The translations under genes were made by a program, and so were the position numbers. 64,000 bases of DNA from Rhodococcoides fascians A44A (lineage in GTDB: Bacteria > Actinomycetota > Actinomycetes > Mycobacteriales > Mycobacteriaceae): contig NZ_JMEX01000008.1 of assembly GCF_000760735.1 (NCBI RefSeq), positions 1 to 64,000 of the forward strand, read 5' to 3'. Positions 55,283 through 64,000 of this stretch are shown piece by piece (positions within the stretch are counted from its first letter, which is position 1; every line of letters starts with the position of its first letter). The notes beneath the pieces were generated by a model, which saw only the letters and a program-made list of their open reading frames with translations, was not told the DNA's origin and did not search any database.

Positions 55283-58200
55283 GTGTTCGTACTCGGTGAT
55301 CAGGTCATCTACAGCGCCAGCGACCTGTCGGCCGCAGCCGAATGCGAATACGCATTGCTGCGCACCCTCGACGCCAAACTCGGCCGGACGAAGCCGGTCC
55401 CCACCGCACCCGACCCGATGCTGGAACGCACGTCGGAACTCGGATTCGCCCACGAACGACGCCAACTCGACGCGTTCCGGAAACGGTTCGGCGCGGGCGT
55501 GTCCATCATGCCGCGCCCCGAACGAACCATGCAGGGCCTCGCCGACGCGCACGCCGCCACCATCGAAACCGCGCTGTGGGGGTACGACGTCCTGTACCAG
55601 GCGACATTCTTCGACGGCCGGTTCCTCGGATTCTGCGACTTCCTCGTCAAGGAGGACGCGGGGTACTCCGTGTACGACACCAAGCTGTCCCGCCACGCAC
55701 GCGTCCCGGCACTACTGCAACTCGCCGCCTACGCCGACGCACTCGGATCGAGCGGAATCGATGTCGCCGACACCCTGCACCTCATGCTGGGCGACGGAAC
55801 GACCACAGACCACGCCCGGCGGAACCTACTCCCGATCTACCGTCGCCAACGTGCCCACCTCGAAGACATCCTCGACGAACACGTGCGCGACGGCGACGCC
55901 GTCGACTGGGCCGACCCTCGCTTCACCAAGTGCGGGCGCTGCGAGATGTGCGACGAGCAAGTCGTCGCACGGGACGACCTCCTCCTCGTCGCCGGATTGA
56001 CCGGAGGCCACCGAGCGCATCTGCACGACGCCGACGTCACCACAACCGTCCAACTGGCATCCGGCGACGGCCCGATCGACGGCATCTCGGCTCGCATCCT
56101 CGGCAACCTGCGCGCGCAAGCAGGTCTGCAGATCACCCAGTCCGCAAGCGGCAGAACAGAGTACGAGATCTTCGACGCCGACGCGCTCGGCGCCATCCCC
56201 GAACCGAATCCCGGCGACATCTTCTTCGACTTCGAAGGCGACCCACTCTGGGCAGAACCAACCTCAGGAGCCGATCCGCGGGCTGCACTCCCGGCAGGAT
56301 CCACCGAGTGGGGCCTGGAATATCTGTTCGGCGTTCTCGACACCGACGGGCAGTTTCTTCCGTTGTGGGCGCACGACCGCGTACAGGAACGCCAGGCCCT
56401 GATCGACTTCCTCGCCTACGTCGTCGAACGCCGGAAACAATTTCCCGGCATGCACGTCTACCACTACGCCGCCTACGAGAAGACCGCGCTGCTCAGGCTC
56501 GCCGGGCGATACGGCGTCGGCGAGGAGGTCGTCGACGACCTCCTCGGCGACAACGTGCTCGTCGACCTCTACCCCGTCGTACGAGCATCGCTACGCATCG
56601 GCGAACGCTCCTACAGCATCAAGAAACTCGAACCCCTCTACATGCCCGCGGGTCGCGACGGCGACGTCACCAACGCCGCGGCGTCGATCGTCGAATACGC
56701 CAACTGGTGCGACCTCCGAGACGAGGGCAGGGCCGAGGAAGCCGATGCACTACTGAACGAGATCGCCGACTACAACCGCTACGACTGCGATTCAACCCTG
56801 AAACTACGAGACTGGCTGCTGGAGAGGGCATCCGACGCAGGAATCCCACCCCGCCACGCGGCGGACATCGGCGCCGACACCGAGGAAGAAGCCACCCCGC
56901 TGGAAGAATCGCTCCGCGAATTCGCCGGACTCACCGGCGACAGGTCCGATCTCCAGCACGCCGTCGCACTCTACGGCGGATCCATCGGATACCACCGACG
57001 CGAACGAAAGCCGTTCTGGTGGGCACACTTCGACCGGTTGCAGAGCCCCGTCGACGAGTGGGCCGACGCCCCGGGAGTGTTCACCGTCGACTCGGCGGAA
57101 GCCGAGAGCGAATGGGCGAAGACCACGCCGCGGCAGAAGTTGCTGCGACGGCGACTGAGACTGACGGGCGCGGGAAGCGTCGAGAAGTCGGTCCGGTTGC
57201 TCTACGACACACCCGCACCCGACGGCCTGGAACAGCCTCACCCGTCGTACCGGGCGTGCAGCCGAGGCGACCTGGTCGAGGCCGAGGACGACGTCGTCGT
57301 GATCGAGGAGAAGCTGACAGCAGGCGCGGACCCGTGGTCGGCGCTGCCGATGGCCGCAGCGCCGGTCTCACCCATCCCCACGGTCAGCATCGAAGCGGCG
57401 ATCGTCACTGCCGCCGAGGAACTCGCGGCATCGTTGCCCGACCTCCCTGCAACGGCAGTCGCCGATCTGACATCACGGTCGGCTCCTCGCACGCGGTCCG
57501 GCTCCGGGCTTCCCGCCGTCGTCGGCAGCGACTACATCGGCGCGATCCTCGGCGCACTGACCGATCTCGACAACTCGTACCTCGCCGTGCAAGGACCACC
57601 CGGAACCGGCAAGACCTACACCGCGGCCGCGGTCATCTCCTCGCTCGTCCGCGATCACCACTGGCGTATCGGCGTTGTCGCACAGTCACATTCTGTGGTG
57701 GACAACCTGCTCGACGGGATCGTCCGCGCCGGGGTCCCCGAACAGCTCGTCGGCAAGAAGAAGGCGCCCGACGGCGTGACCGAGCTCGAGGAGGGCAAGT
57801 ACCCGTCCTTCGTGGCCGACGCAGCGGAGGGTTGCGTCGTCGGCGGAACCGCCTGGGATTTCTCGCACACCACCCGCGTCGTCCCCGGATCGCTCGACCT
57901 GCTCGTCGTCGACGAAGCCGGACAATTCTCCCTGGCCAACACCATCGCCGTCGCAGGGTCCGCACGAAACCTGTTGCTACTGGGCGACCCTCAGCAACTC
58001 CCCCAGGTCAGCCAAGGAACACATCCGGAGCCCGTCGACGAGTCCGCGCTCGGATGGCTCGCCGCCGGGCATGGTGCACTTCCCGCCGACCGCGGCTACT
58101 TCCTCAGCCGCACCTGGCGCATGCACCCCGACCTGTGCGCACCGGTCTCCGCGTTGTCCTACGAGAACAAACTGTTCTCCAACGAGGACGCCACGTCCCG

Positions 58201-58705
58201 ACGCGTCCTGGACGGCCTGCGACCCGGACTGCACACGGTGACCATCGACCACGACGCCAGAACCACCGAATCGCCCGAAGAAGCAGAAGAAGTTCGTCGA
58301 CAGATCGAGAAGATGGTCGGCCTGCCGTGGACCAACCCCGACACGCACTCCGGTCCCCGCCCACTCGAGCCGACCGACTTCATCGTCGTCGCCCCGTACA
58401 ACGCCCAGGTCGCCTGCATCCGAGAGTCATTGGACCGCGCCGGACTGGCCGAGGTCCTCGTCGGAACCGTCGACAAGTTCCAGGGCAGACAAGCCGCAGT
58501 CGCCCTCCTGTCGATGACCGCATCGAACCTCGGTGACTCACCCCGCGGAGCGGGATTTCTGCTGTCCCGAAACCGGTTGAACGTGGCCCTCTCTCGCGGG
58601 CAATGGGCAGCAATGATCATCCAGTCCCGAACCCTCACCCACTACCTCCCCGCCACCCCCGACGGCCTGGACTCCCTCGGGGCGTTCATGGCGTTGACCG
58701 GATAG
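55283..58705 (+). CDS. RecB-like Fe-S nuclease fused to an SF1 helicase (TM0106-type)
   Basis: A 1140-residue protein with three parts. Residues 1-230: TM0106/RecB-like nuclease with Asp119 and D132-x-K134 (YDTKLS) and four cysteines (Cys21, then Cys217, Cys220, Cys223) placed to bind an Fe-S cluster as in Cas4 and AddB nucleases. Residues about 310-520: an RNase-H-like exonuclease segment with FFDFEGDPL and YHYAAYEKTAL. Residues about 740-1140: SF1 helicase with Walker A GPPGTGKT (about 770-777), VVDEAGQFSLA, LLGDPQQLPQV, SRTWRMHPDL and ALSRGQWAAM. DNA repair or processing is likely, but no function is known. GTG/ATG-like start at 55283 (GTG). It stands alone. Confidence 0.88.
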   Translation: MFVLGDQVIYSASDLSAAAECEYALLRTLDAKLGRTKPVPTAPDPMLERTSELGFAHERRQLDAFRKRFGAGVSIMPRPERTMQGLADAHAATIETALWGYDVLYQATFFDGRFLGFCDFLVKEDAGYSVYDTKLSRHARVPALLQLAAYADALGSSGIDVADTLHLMLGDGTTTDHARRNLLPIYRRQRAHLEDILDEHVRDGDAVDWADPRFTKCGRCEMCDEQVVARDDLLLVAGLTGGHRAHLHDADVTTTVQLASGDGPIDGISARILGNLRAQAGLQITQSASGRTEYEIFDADALGAIPEPNPGDIFFDFEGDPLWAEPTSGADPRAALPAGSTEWGLEYLFGVLDTDGQFLPLWAHDRVQERQALIDFLAYVVERRKQFPGMHVYHYAAYEKTALLRLAGRYGVGEEVVDDLLGDNVLVDLYPVVRASLRIGERSYSIKKLEPLYMPAGRDGDVTNAAASIVEYANWCDLRDEGRAEEADALLNEIADYNRYDCDSTLKLRDWLLERASDAGIPPRHAADIGADTEEEATPLEESLREFAGLTGDRSDLQHAVALYGGSIGYHRRERKPFWWAHFDRLQSPVDEWADAPGVFTVDSAEAESEWAKTTPRQKLLRRRLRLTGAGSVEKSVRLLYDTPAPDGLEQPHPSYRACSRGDLVEAEDDVVVIEEKLTAGADPWSALPMAAAPVSPIPTVSIEAAIVTAAEELAASLPDLPATAVADLTSRSAPRTRSGSGLPAVVGSDYIGAILGALTDLDNSYLAVQGPPGTGKTYTAAAVISSLVRDHHWRIGVVAQSHSVVDNLLDGIVRAGVPEQLVGKKKAPDGVTELEEGKYPSFVADAAEGCVVGGTAWDFSHTTRVVPGSLDLLVVDEAGQFSLANTIAVAGSARNLLLLGDPQQLPQVSQGTHPEPVDESALGWLAAGHGALPADRGYFLSRTWRMHPDLCAPVSALSYENKLFSNEDATSRRVLDGLRPGLHTVTIDHDARTTESPEEAEEVRRQIEKMVGLPWTNPDTHSGPRPLEPTDFIVVAPYNAQVACIRESLDRAGLAEVLVGTVDKFQGRQAAVALLSMTASNLGDSPRGAGFLLSRNRLNVALSRGQWAAMIIQSRTLTHYLPATPDGLDSLGAFMALTG

Positions 58706-58711
58706 CAGCCG

Positions 58712-59686
58712 CTACGACGCCCTCGTCCAGGAGCCGATCGAACCGGCGATCGTGTCGGCAATGGCCGACGCGGTGATGACCAGCCCGTTGTTCAATCGAG
58801 GATCGAGCACAGCGGTCCTACCCTCGGCGACCGCAGGGAGCGCCTGCCATGTTCCCGCCGCACCGACAACCGCAGGGTCCGTCGTCTGGTGGAAGATGTA
58901 GTCCGCATCCGCCAGCGAGGACAGGTTCTCGAGCGACAGCTGCTGATTGCCTTTCTCGTCCGCGGGGTCGAAGTACAGCACGTCCAACCCGAGATCTCGG
59001 GCCACGGTGGTGCCGATCTGATTGGTCCACAAGTTGACGTAGCCCTTCGCGGCAGGTTCGCTCGTGACCAACGCAATCCTTCTGCCCACCAACGCGTCTC
59101 CCAGTTCGGAGCGCGCATCGGCGACGGTCGCATCGTAGGCATCGAGCAGCACCGCTGCGTCCGATCCCCTCCCGAGAGCGTCGAACTGGCTCGACATCTG
59201 CGCTCGGAAATCCGGTTCGTTCACCTCGACCGGCAGCACGGGAGCAACCTGCGACAACAGCTCGTTGCCGTACCAGTCCAGCCGCCACCCGTTGGCGCGC
59301 ATCACGATGAGATCGGGAGCGAGCGCTGAGACTTCCTCGATGCTCGGACCGTCCGGACCGCCGATGGACTGCACGTCCCTCCCTATCCGTCCGTCGTACT
59401 GACCGGCCGGAAGAGATCCCGGCGCGGCCGTGTTGCCCGTTGCGACAAGCGGATACCCGGCGAGCAGAGCGAACTCGAGGTCGCCACGACCCTCCATCAC
59501 GACGACACGAGCAGGGTCTCGCGGAATTGTCGACTCGAATCCGTCACCTCGCACGGTCACCCTCGCCGCGGACTCCGAACTGTCCTGCGTGACCGACGAT
59601 TCTGCGCGAGCGCACCCAGCCAAGCCCAGCAAGGACACACTCCCGACCATGAACGACCGTCGAGACAACCCATTCTTCAGATGCAT
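58712..59686 (-). CDS. Iron-siderophore ABC transporter substrate-binding lipoprotein (second)
   Basis: A 324-residue binding protein of the FecB/FhuD type. The N terminus has a twin-arginine-like SRRSFMVG followed by a lipobox LAGC (Cys25), so it could be a Tat-exported lipoprotein. IPRDPARVVVMEGRGDLEFALL opens lobe 1 and LAPDLIVMRANG is typical of the fold. As with the copy at 28937-29959, no permease genes are adjacent. The start codon lies at the edge of an IdeR-type box and no ribosome binding site is seen, so the message is probably leaderless and iron-repressed. Confidence 0.87.
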   Translation of the reverse strand: MHLKNGLSRRSFMVGSVSLLGLAGCARAESSVTQDSSESAARVTVRGDGFESTIPRDPARVVVMEGRGDLEFALLAGYPLVATGNTAAPGSLPAGQYDGRIGRDVQSIGGPDGPSIEEVSALAPDLIVMRANGWRLDWYGNELLSQVAPVLPVEVNEPDFRAQMSSQFDALGRGSDAAVLLDAYDATVADARSELGDALVGRRIALVTSEPAAKGYVNLWTNQIGTTVARDLGLDVLYFDPADEKGNQQLSLENLSSLADADYIFHQTTDPAVVGAAGTWQALPAVAEGRTAVLDPRLNNGLVITASAIADTIAGSIGSWTRAS

Positions 59687-59704
59687 TAGGCAATGCTAAG
59701 TTAA
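59686..59704 (-). promoter_or_regulatory. IdeR/DtxR-type iron box
   Basis: Minus-strand TTAACTTAGCATTGCCTAA matches 14 of 19 positions of the IdeR consensus TTAGGTTAGCCTAACCTAA, including both outer ends. It touches the ATG of the second iron-siderophore binding-protein gene, so bound IdeR would block its transcription. Confidence 0.65.
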
Positions 59705-59774
59705 TGCCTTCCCGGCCCCGACTTGCGTTCATATAGTTCGAGACGACCCGGCTCCACAGACCGAGGCGACGCGC

Positions 59775-60968
59775 CTAGCCGAAGTTCTTGCCCTCGCCGC
59801 GGTACGTCGGGACCACGCTGACGCTGCCGTCGGACTCGACGACATGCAGCGTATCGACCCGCTCACACGGCTCTCCGGCCTTCGCGTTACGGAACCAGAT
59901 GCGATCACCGATACGCGCACCGCTGGTGGCGACGGGAGTCTGCACCTCACCGGCGCCTTCGTTGCGCAGAAGCTTCAGCCCTCCCCGCAGGATTCCCTGC
60001 GCAGTTCGGGAGAGCGCCACCGGGGCGGGCAGACGCGACCTCGATGCCTGACCCGACGCGATGTATCCCCCACCGAACACCGTCGCGATCGTCGGCGTCG
60101 GCGTACGAACGACCGGCAACACGAAGTACAGCGCAGGCTCCGGCGTGAATGCCCGGTAGCGGTCGAACAACGTCGGCGCGAACAACCCCGACCCGGCCGT
60201 CACCTCGGTGACCGAGGACGCCGCGGAGCTGACTACGAGCGACCCGGTGCCACCGCTGTTGACCAATTCCAGCGGGCCGACGGCATCGACGACCGCGTCG
60301 ACAACCGTCGACCGGCGGGTCCGCAACTCTGCAGCCGACGCCTTCTTCATCAGCTCGACCACCGCGTTGGAATCCGGCAGTCCCGCGATCTGCGCCTCGT
60401 AGAACATGACACCGACAACCCGGAATCCTCGGTCCTTGGCCGTCCTCGCGAACGACGCCACCTGCGCAGGCTCCCGCAGCGGTGACCGTCGGACACCGAG
60501 GTGGATCGGCCCCAGACGAAGCGAGGCGTCGACGTCGATGCACACGCGCGGCCGAGGCCGATCCGAACCGGCGGCCTCGCGAATCACATCGAGATGGGCG
60601 GGATCGTCGATCATCAGCGTGATGCGCCCCGACAGCACCCGATCTCGGGTGATCTCCTCCAACGAGACCCTGTCCACCGTCGGATACCCGACCAGAACGT
60701 CCTCCGCCCCCGCCCTCGCCAACCAGATCGCCTCGGCCGGCGAGTACGCCATGATTCCCTCGAACTGCTGTGCTGCAGTGAGATTCGGACCCAGCACACG
60801 CTCCAGAATCGGCCGGGAACGGACCGACTTGCTGGCGACACGAATCGGCGTCGACCCCGCCCGCCGCCGAAGATCAGCAGCGTTCGCGTCCAGAGCCCCC
60901 GCATCGACGACGGCGAACGGCGGCTCGAGATGCGCGGTGGCGTCGGCGAGAAGATTCAGAGAGGGCAT
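59775..60968 (-). CDS. PLP-dependent amino acid deaminase/aldolase-like protein (alanine racemase fold)
   Basis: About 397 residues of the alanine-racemase N-terminal/D-serine dehydratase-like fold type III group. The PLP Lys is in IRVASKSVRS near residue 45, SGGTGSL binds the phosphate, and the C terminus has the DSD1-like beta domain. Annotated relatives are called amino acid deaminase/aldolase; the substrate may be a beta-hydroxy D-amino acid, but this is not proven. ATG at 60968 is preferred; ATG at 61046 would overlap the upstream TetR gene by 32 bases. It lies 46 bases downstream of that TetR gene. Confidence 0.8.
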   Translation of the reverse strand: MPSLNLLADATAHLEPPFAVVDAGALDANAADLRRRAGSTPIRVASKSVRSRPILERVLGPNLTAAQQFEGIMAYSPAEAIWLARAGAEDVLVGYPTVDRVSLEEITRDRVLSGRITLMIDDPAHLDVIREAAGSDRPRPRVCIDVDASLRLGPIHLGVRRSPLREPAQVASFARTAKDRGFRVVGVMFYEAQIAGLPDSNAVVELMKKASAAELRTRRSTVVDAVVDAVGPLELVNSGGTGSLVVSSAASSVTEVTAGSGLFAPTLFDRYRAFTPEPALYFVLPVVRTPTPTIATVFGGGYIASGQASRSRLPAPVALSRTAQGILRGGLKLLRNEGAGEVQTPVATSGARIGDRIWFRNAKAGEPCERVDTLHVVESDGSVSVVPTYRGEGKNFG

Positions 60969-61014
60969 ACGGTCGGTCGGCACCCGGTCAGCTAACCACC
61001 GATCGCCCTCCCCG

Positions 61015-61647
61015 TCAGATTTCGACGGCCTTGCCTGCGATGACACCGGACAGATCGTCGAGTGCAGTGATCACTGCCATGTCGTCCCTGTCGACCAGCC
61101 ACCGCAGAATCAGCCCGTCGACCGTGGCCATCCCGAAATGCGCGACGGCCGACGTCGGCTCCAGCCAGCGGGTGCCGGTGATCCGCGCGCACCTGTCCAG
61201 GAACGCGAACGTGTCGGTGTCGCGAATCCGATACTGACCGGATGCGATGGTCGCGGCGACCTCCGAGCCGAGCGCGCGGTGCCGAAGCAGATACGTCTTG
61301 ATCTCGTAGGACAGCAATTGCCGATCGGCCGTCTCCTCCACGAGTGGCCAGATCGCCGTCAGACCGCTGTGCACCAACATCCGCAGCCCACGCACCCCGC
61401 CGACGTGACTCGGATGCTCGAACGCGGTGAACAGCGCCGCCGTGACATCGACCACCAAGCCCTCGCCCATGGCGATGACCAGATCTTCCTTGGATTCGAA
61501 GCAGTAGTAGACGGCTCCGCGGGGAACCGACGCCTCCTCGGCGACGGCACGGACCGTCAACGCGTCCACACCGACCCGTTCGGCTAGGTTCAACGCCGCG
61601 TGGACCAGGTGTGCACGCCGAGCATCGACGGGCAGCCGAGTCTGCAT
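61015..61647 (-). CDS. TetR-family transcriptional regulator
   Basis: A 210-residue TetR/AcrR protein. The DNA-binding part shows RRAHLVHAALNLAERVGVDAL and VAEEASVPRGAVYYCFESKEDLV; the rest is helical. ATG at 61647. It is divergent from the sugar-lactone oxidase gene (66 bases between) and upstream of the PLP enzyme gene, so it could control both. Confidence 0.87.
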   Translation of the reverse strand: MQTRLPVDARRAHLVHAALNLAERVGVDALTVRAVAEEASVPRGAVYYCFESKEDLVIAMGEGLVVDVTAALFTAFEHPSHVGGVRGLRMLVHSGLTAIWPLVEETADRQLLSYEIKTYLLRHRALGSEVAATIASGQYRIRDTDTFAFLDRCARITGTRWLEPTSAVAHFGMATVDGLILRWLVDRDDMAVITALDDLSGVIAGKAVEI

Positions 61648-61713
61648 GCGTCCGATAGTAGGCCCGCGTGTCGGACCCGGTGGTCGGATTCCCTCGAGTG
61701 CCATAGTGAGTCG

Positions 61714-63009
61714 ATGACGGGGCGCGAGTGGCGTAACTGGGCAGGCAACCAAGTCGCACATCCGGCGGATATGGTGCGGCCGAGATCGGTGCAGGACGTG
61801 ATACGGACTCTGCAGCGCGGGGCGACGGTGAAGTGCGTCGGCGCCGGGCACTCGTTCACATCCATCGCGGTCACCGACGGGGTGCAGATGAGCCTGGACC
61901 TGATGCAGGGCATCGAGTCCGTACATCCCTTGCCCGACGGTTGTTCCGCCGTCACCGTCCTCGCGGGCACTCGCCTCCGCGCATTGTCGGCCGCGTTGTG
62001 GGATCTGGGTCTGGCGATGACGAACCTCGGCGACATCGACGAACAATCGATCGCCGGTGCACTCTCGACCGGTACTCACGGGACGGGACAGCGCTTCGGT
62101 GGCATCTCGACTCAGGTTCTCGCGCTGGAACTGGTGACCGCCGACGGCAGCATCGTGCACTGCTCCCGGGAGACCGAAACCGACGTGTTCGACGCCGCAC
62201 GCGTCGGGCTCGGCGCTCTCGGAATCATCACGAAGGTGACGTTGCGATGCGAGCCCGCGTACGTGCTGCACGCTGCCGAAGCACCCGCGACGCTCGGTGG
62301 AACGCTCGACTCTCAGGCGTGGAACGACGCCGACCACTTCGAGTTCTACTGGTTCCCGCACACCGACCGCGTACTCACCAAAACGAACACGCGCGTGCCC
62401 GGTGACGCCACGAGGCCACTCTCTCGCCTGCGGGCGTTCGTCGACGACGACCTGCTCGCCAACCGGGCATTCGAGCTGGTCAACCGCGCCGTGACGCGAT
62501 TCCCGTCGGCCATTCCGCGCGTCAACGCGTTGTCGTCCCGGGCGCTGTCCGCCCGCGAGTTCACCGATCGCAGCTACCGGGTGTTCGCGTCGACGCGCAC
62601 CGTCAAATTCCGCGAGATGGAATACGCGGTCCCCGCGGACACGGTGGCGTCGGTGATACGGGAAATCGATCGGTGGCAACGATCGTCGGGATTGGTCGTC
62701 GCATTCCCCGTCGAGGTTCGCTTCGCAGCCTCCGACGACATCTGGCTCTCCACCGCCTACGGCCGCGGCACCGCCTACATCGCCGTGCATCAGTACCACC
62801 GCCGTGATCATCGCGACTACTTCGATGCCGTCGAAGCCATCGCCCGCAGCGTCGGGGGTCGCCCGCACTGGGGCAAGTTGCACTCGATGCGCGCCGACGA
62901 TTTCGCCGAGATGTATCCGCGGTTCGAGGACTTCGTCGCGGTGCGCAACAGAATGGACCCGGACCGTATCTTCGGCAACGAGTATCTGCGCACCACCCTC
63001 CCTATGTGA
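61714..63009 (+). CDS. FAD-linked sugar-1,4-lactone oxidase (D-arabinono-lactone oxidase type)
   Basis: A 431-residue flavoprotein of the VAO/GLO family. CVGAGHSFTSIA holds the His that binds FAD covalently in gulono- and arabinono-lactone oxidases, and GALSTGTHGTG is the second FAD element. The C-terminal ALO domain (PF04030) ends in WGKLHSMRADDFAEMYPRFEDFVAVR, with HxK-like active-site elements. Likely reaction: oxidation of a sugar-1,4-lactone with O2 or another acceptor. The exact lactone is unknown. ATG at 61714. A membrane oxidoreductase gene follows after 18 bases. Confidence 0.88.
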   Translation: MTGREWRNWAGNQVAHPADMVRPRSVQDVIRTLQRGATVKCVGAGHSFTSIAVTDGVQMSLDLMQGIESVHPLPDGCSAVTVLAGTRLRALSAALWDLGLAMTNLGDIDEQSIAGALSTGTHGTGQRFGGISTQVLALELVTADGSIVHCSRETETDVFDAARVGLGALGIITKVTLRCEPAYVLHAAEAPATLGGTLDSQAWNDADHFEFYWFPHTDRVLTKTNTRVPGDATRPLSRLRAFVDDDLLANRAFELVNRAVTRFPSAIPRVNALSSRALSAREFTDRSYRVFASTRTVKFREMEYAVPADTVASVIREIDRWQRSSGLVVAFPVEVRFAASDDIWLSTAYGRGTAYIAVHQYHRRDHRDYFDAVEAIARSVGGRPHWGKLHSMRADDFAEMYPRFEDFVAVRNRMDPDRIFGNEYLRTTLPM

Positions 63010-63027
63010 GGCGCCTATCTTGGAGTG

Positions 63028-64000
63028 ATGATCGAAAAGCCACTCGCCGGGATCATCGCTGCCGGAGTTGTTCTCGGCGTCGGTGAACTCGTCGCCGTAC
63101 CGTTCGGGCCGAACGCATCGCCCTTCTTCGCCGTCGGATCGGCCGTCGTCGACAACACCCCCGAAGCCGTACGCGAATGGGCCATCGACACGTTCGGCAC
63201 AGCCGACAAGACCGCCCTCTTCATCGGAATGGCACTGGTCATCGCTGCTATTGCAGCCGGAGCGGGCATGCTGCGTCGGCCACTCGGCGCCGTGCTCTTC
63301 GGTGTCCTGGGCGTGATCGGCGTGCTCGCCGCGGTCACTCGCTCGACCGCGACCCCGCTCACCGCGCTGCCGACGATCCTCGGCGTCGCAGCCGGCATCG
63401 TCGTCCTGAACGCCCTCCTGAAAACGAAGGACCCGGTCGCAGGTGGTGTATCCCGGCGCAGCTTTCTCGGACTCGCGCTCGCCGCAGGTGTGGTTGCCGT
63501 CGCCGCGGGAACGGCAGGCCGGTTGATCGGCCACGCACGCGATGTCACGGCCAACCGGCTCGGTTTCCGCCTCCCGGTACCGACTCCGCAGACCCCGATT
63601 CCCGACGGCGCCGACCTGCGGATCGACGGCTTGGCGTCCTACATCACCCCGAACGAGGACTTCTACCGCATCGACACTGCACTCGTGGTGCCGCAGGTGT
63701 CGTCCGAGGACTGGTCACTACGCATCCACGGGATGGTCGACCGTGAAATCGAGATCACGTTCGAGGACCTGATGTCGAGGCAAGCGGTGGAGCGGACGGT
63801 CACGCTGACGTGCGTGTCCAACATCGTCGGCGGTGACCTCGTCGGCAATGCGACGTGGATCGGCTACCCGCTGCGAGACTTCCTGGAGGAGGCCGGCATT
63901 CACGATGATGCGGACATGGTGCTGTCCTCCAGCCACGACGCCTTCACCGCCGGAACGCCGCTGGACGTGTTGCTCGACGGTAGGGACGCGCTGCTCGCCG
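63028..64000 (+). CDS. Membrane-anchored sulfite-oxidase-like molybdoenzyme (partial)
   Basis: The frame is open from ATG 63028 to the window edge (324 codons seen). Four hydrophobic segments lie in the first 120 residues, then a second SRRSFLGLA segment with hydrophobic stretch, and then an oxidoreductase molybdopterin-binding domain: ASYITPNEDFYRID, then VTLTCVSNIVGGDLVGNATWIGYPL, where the Cys is the expected molybdenum ligand of the sulfite oxidase family. The dimer domain lies beyond the edge. Family members oxidise sulfite or reduce methionine sulfoxide; the role is not known. GGAG lies 5 bases upstream of the ATG. Confidence 0.85.
   Translation, partial: MIEKPLAGIIAAGVVLGVGELVAVPFGPNASPFFAVGSAVVDNTPEAVREWAIDTFGTADKTALFIGMALVIAAIAAGAGMLRRPLGAVLFGVLGVIGVLAAVTRSTATPLTALPTILGVAAGIVVLNALLKTKDPVAGGVSRRSFLGLALAAGVVAVAAGTAGRLIGHARDVTANRLGFRLPVPTPQTPIPDGADLRIDGLASYITPNEDFYRIDTALVVPQVSSEDWSLRIHGMVDREIEITFEDLMSRQAVERTVTLTCVSNIVGGDLVGNATWIGYPLRDFLEEAGIHDDADMVLSSSHDAFTAGTPLDVLLDGRDALLA

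Noticed and set aside
61015..63534. Minus-strand open frame of 839 codons ending in the TetR gene
   Set aside because: Only the last 210 codons (from 61647) resemble a protein. The upstream part is antisense to the lactone oxidase and the molybdoenzyme.

Overview
The window is a high-GC actinobacterial chromosome segment, most likely from a mycolic-acid-containing member of the Mycobacteriales close to Rhodococcus/Rhodococcoides. The grounds are strong G/C bias at third codon positions, GTG/TTG starts, many four-base ATGA gene overlaps, an actinobacterial rRNA-type boxA leader at the left edge, and typical lineage families (LpqN/LpqT, a Stealth glycan phosphotransferase, FadD15-like ligase, DinB/mycothiol-transferase-like protein, heteromeric acyl-CoA dehydrogenases, IdeR/DtxR-type iron boxes). 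There is no tRNA, CRISPR array, intact insertion sequence or phage module. The species is inferred, not proven.

Layout. 1-136: leader and probable promoter of an rRNA operon read leftwards out of the window. 277-5832: pRiA4b ORF-3-like protein, LpqN-like protein coupled to a Cof-type phosphatase, aldo/keto reductase, membrane metallophosphoesterase, NAD(P)H-binding protein. 5904-10778: a 1624-residue SF1 helicase with a C-terminal Vsr-like nuclease. 10779-11402: a non-coding gap with two adjacent perfect palindromes. 11403-16871: a single-chain biotin-dependent acyl-CoA carboxylase of 1822 residues. 17018-22309: a leftward cluster of Pro-rich membrane-anchored protein, histidine kinase, response regulator, SLC13 permease and glycerate kinase. 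22405-26702: RluA-type pseudouridine synthase with TrhO, PhoD, GNAT. 26758-26865: a remnant of a ParA-type ATPase. 26950-28931: iron-sulfur photolyase with a MarR/GbsR regulator. 28937-31982: iron-regulated binding lipoprotein, SDR-SRPBCC pair, TetR.

32049-38674: MFS exporter read from an apparently leaderless promoter, DinB protein, quinone reductase, methyltransferase, VanZ protein, Stealth protein (apparent AUC start), cyclic-nucleotide-type phosphodiesterase. 38865-45361: secreted hydrolase, two acyl-CoA dehydrogenase subunits, phosphatase-RidA-amino-acid ABC transporter cluster. 45402-48936: three-subunit molybdenum hydroxylase (PaoABC type). 49027-55226: carboxylesterase, DeaD helicase, long-chain acyl-CoA ligase, monoacylglycerol-lipase-like hydrolase. 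55283-58705: RecB-like Fe-S nuclease/SF1 helicase. 58712-64000: second iron-regulated binding lipoprotein, PLP-dependent amino acid deaminase/aldolase-like protein, TetR, sugar-lactone oxidase, and the start of a membrane-anchored sulfite-oxidase-like protein.

Functional themes are lipid metabolism (carboxylase, dehydrogenases, ligase, lipases), iron uptake (two binding proteins with iron boxes), DNA maintenance or defence (two helicase-nuclease fusions, photolyase) and envelope/nutrient sensing (two-component cluster, Stealth, PhoD). Two families of short dispersed palindromic repeats occupy four intergenic sites. All functions are assigned by reading motifs; no database search was run.
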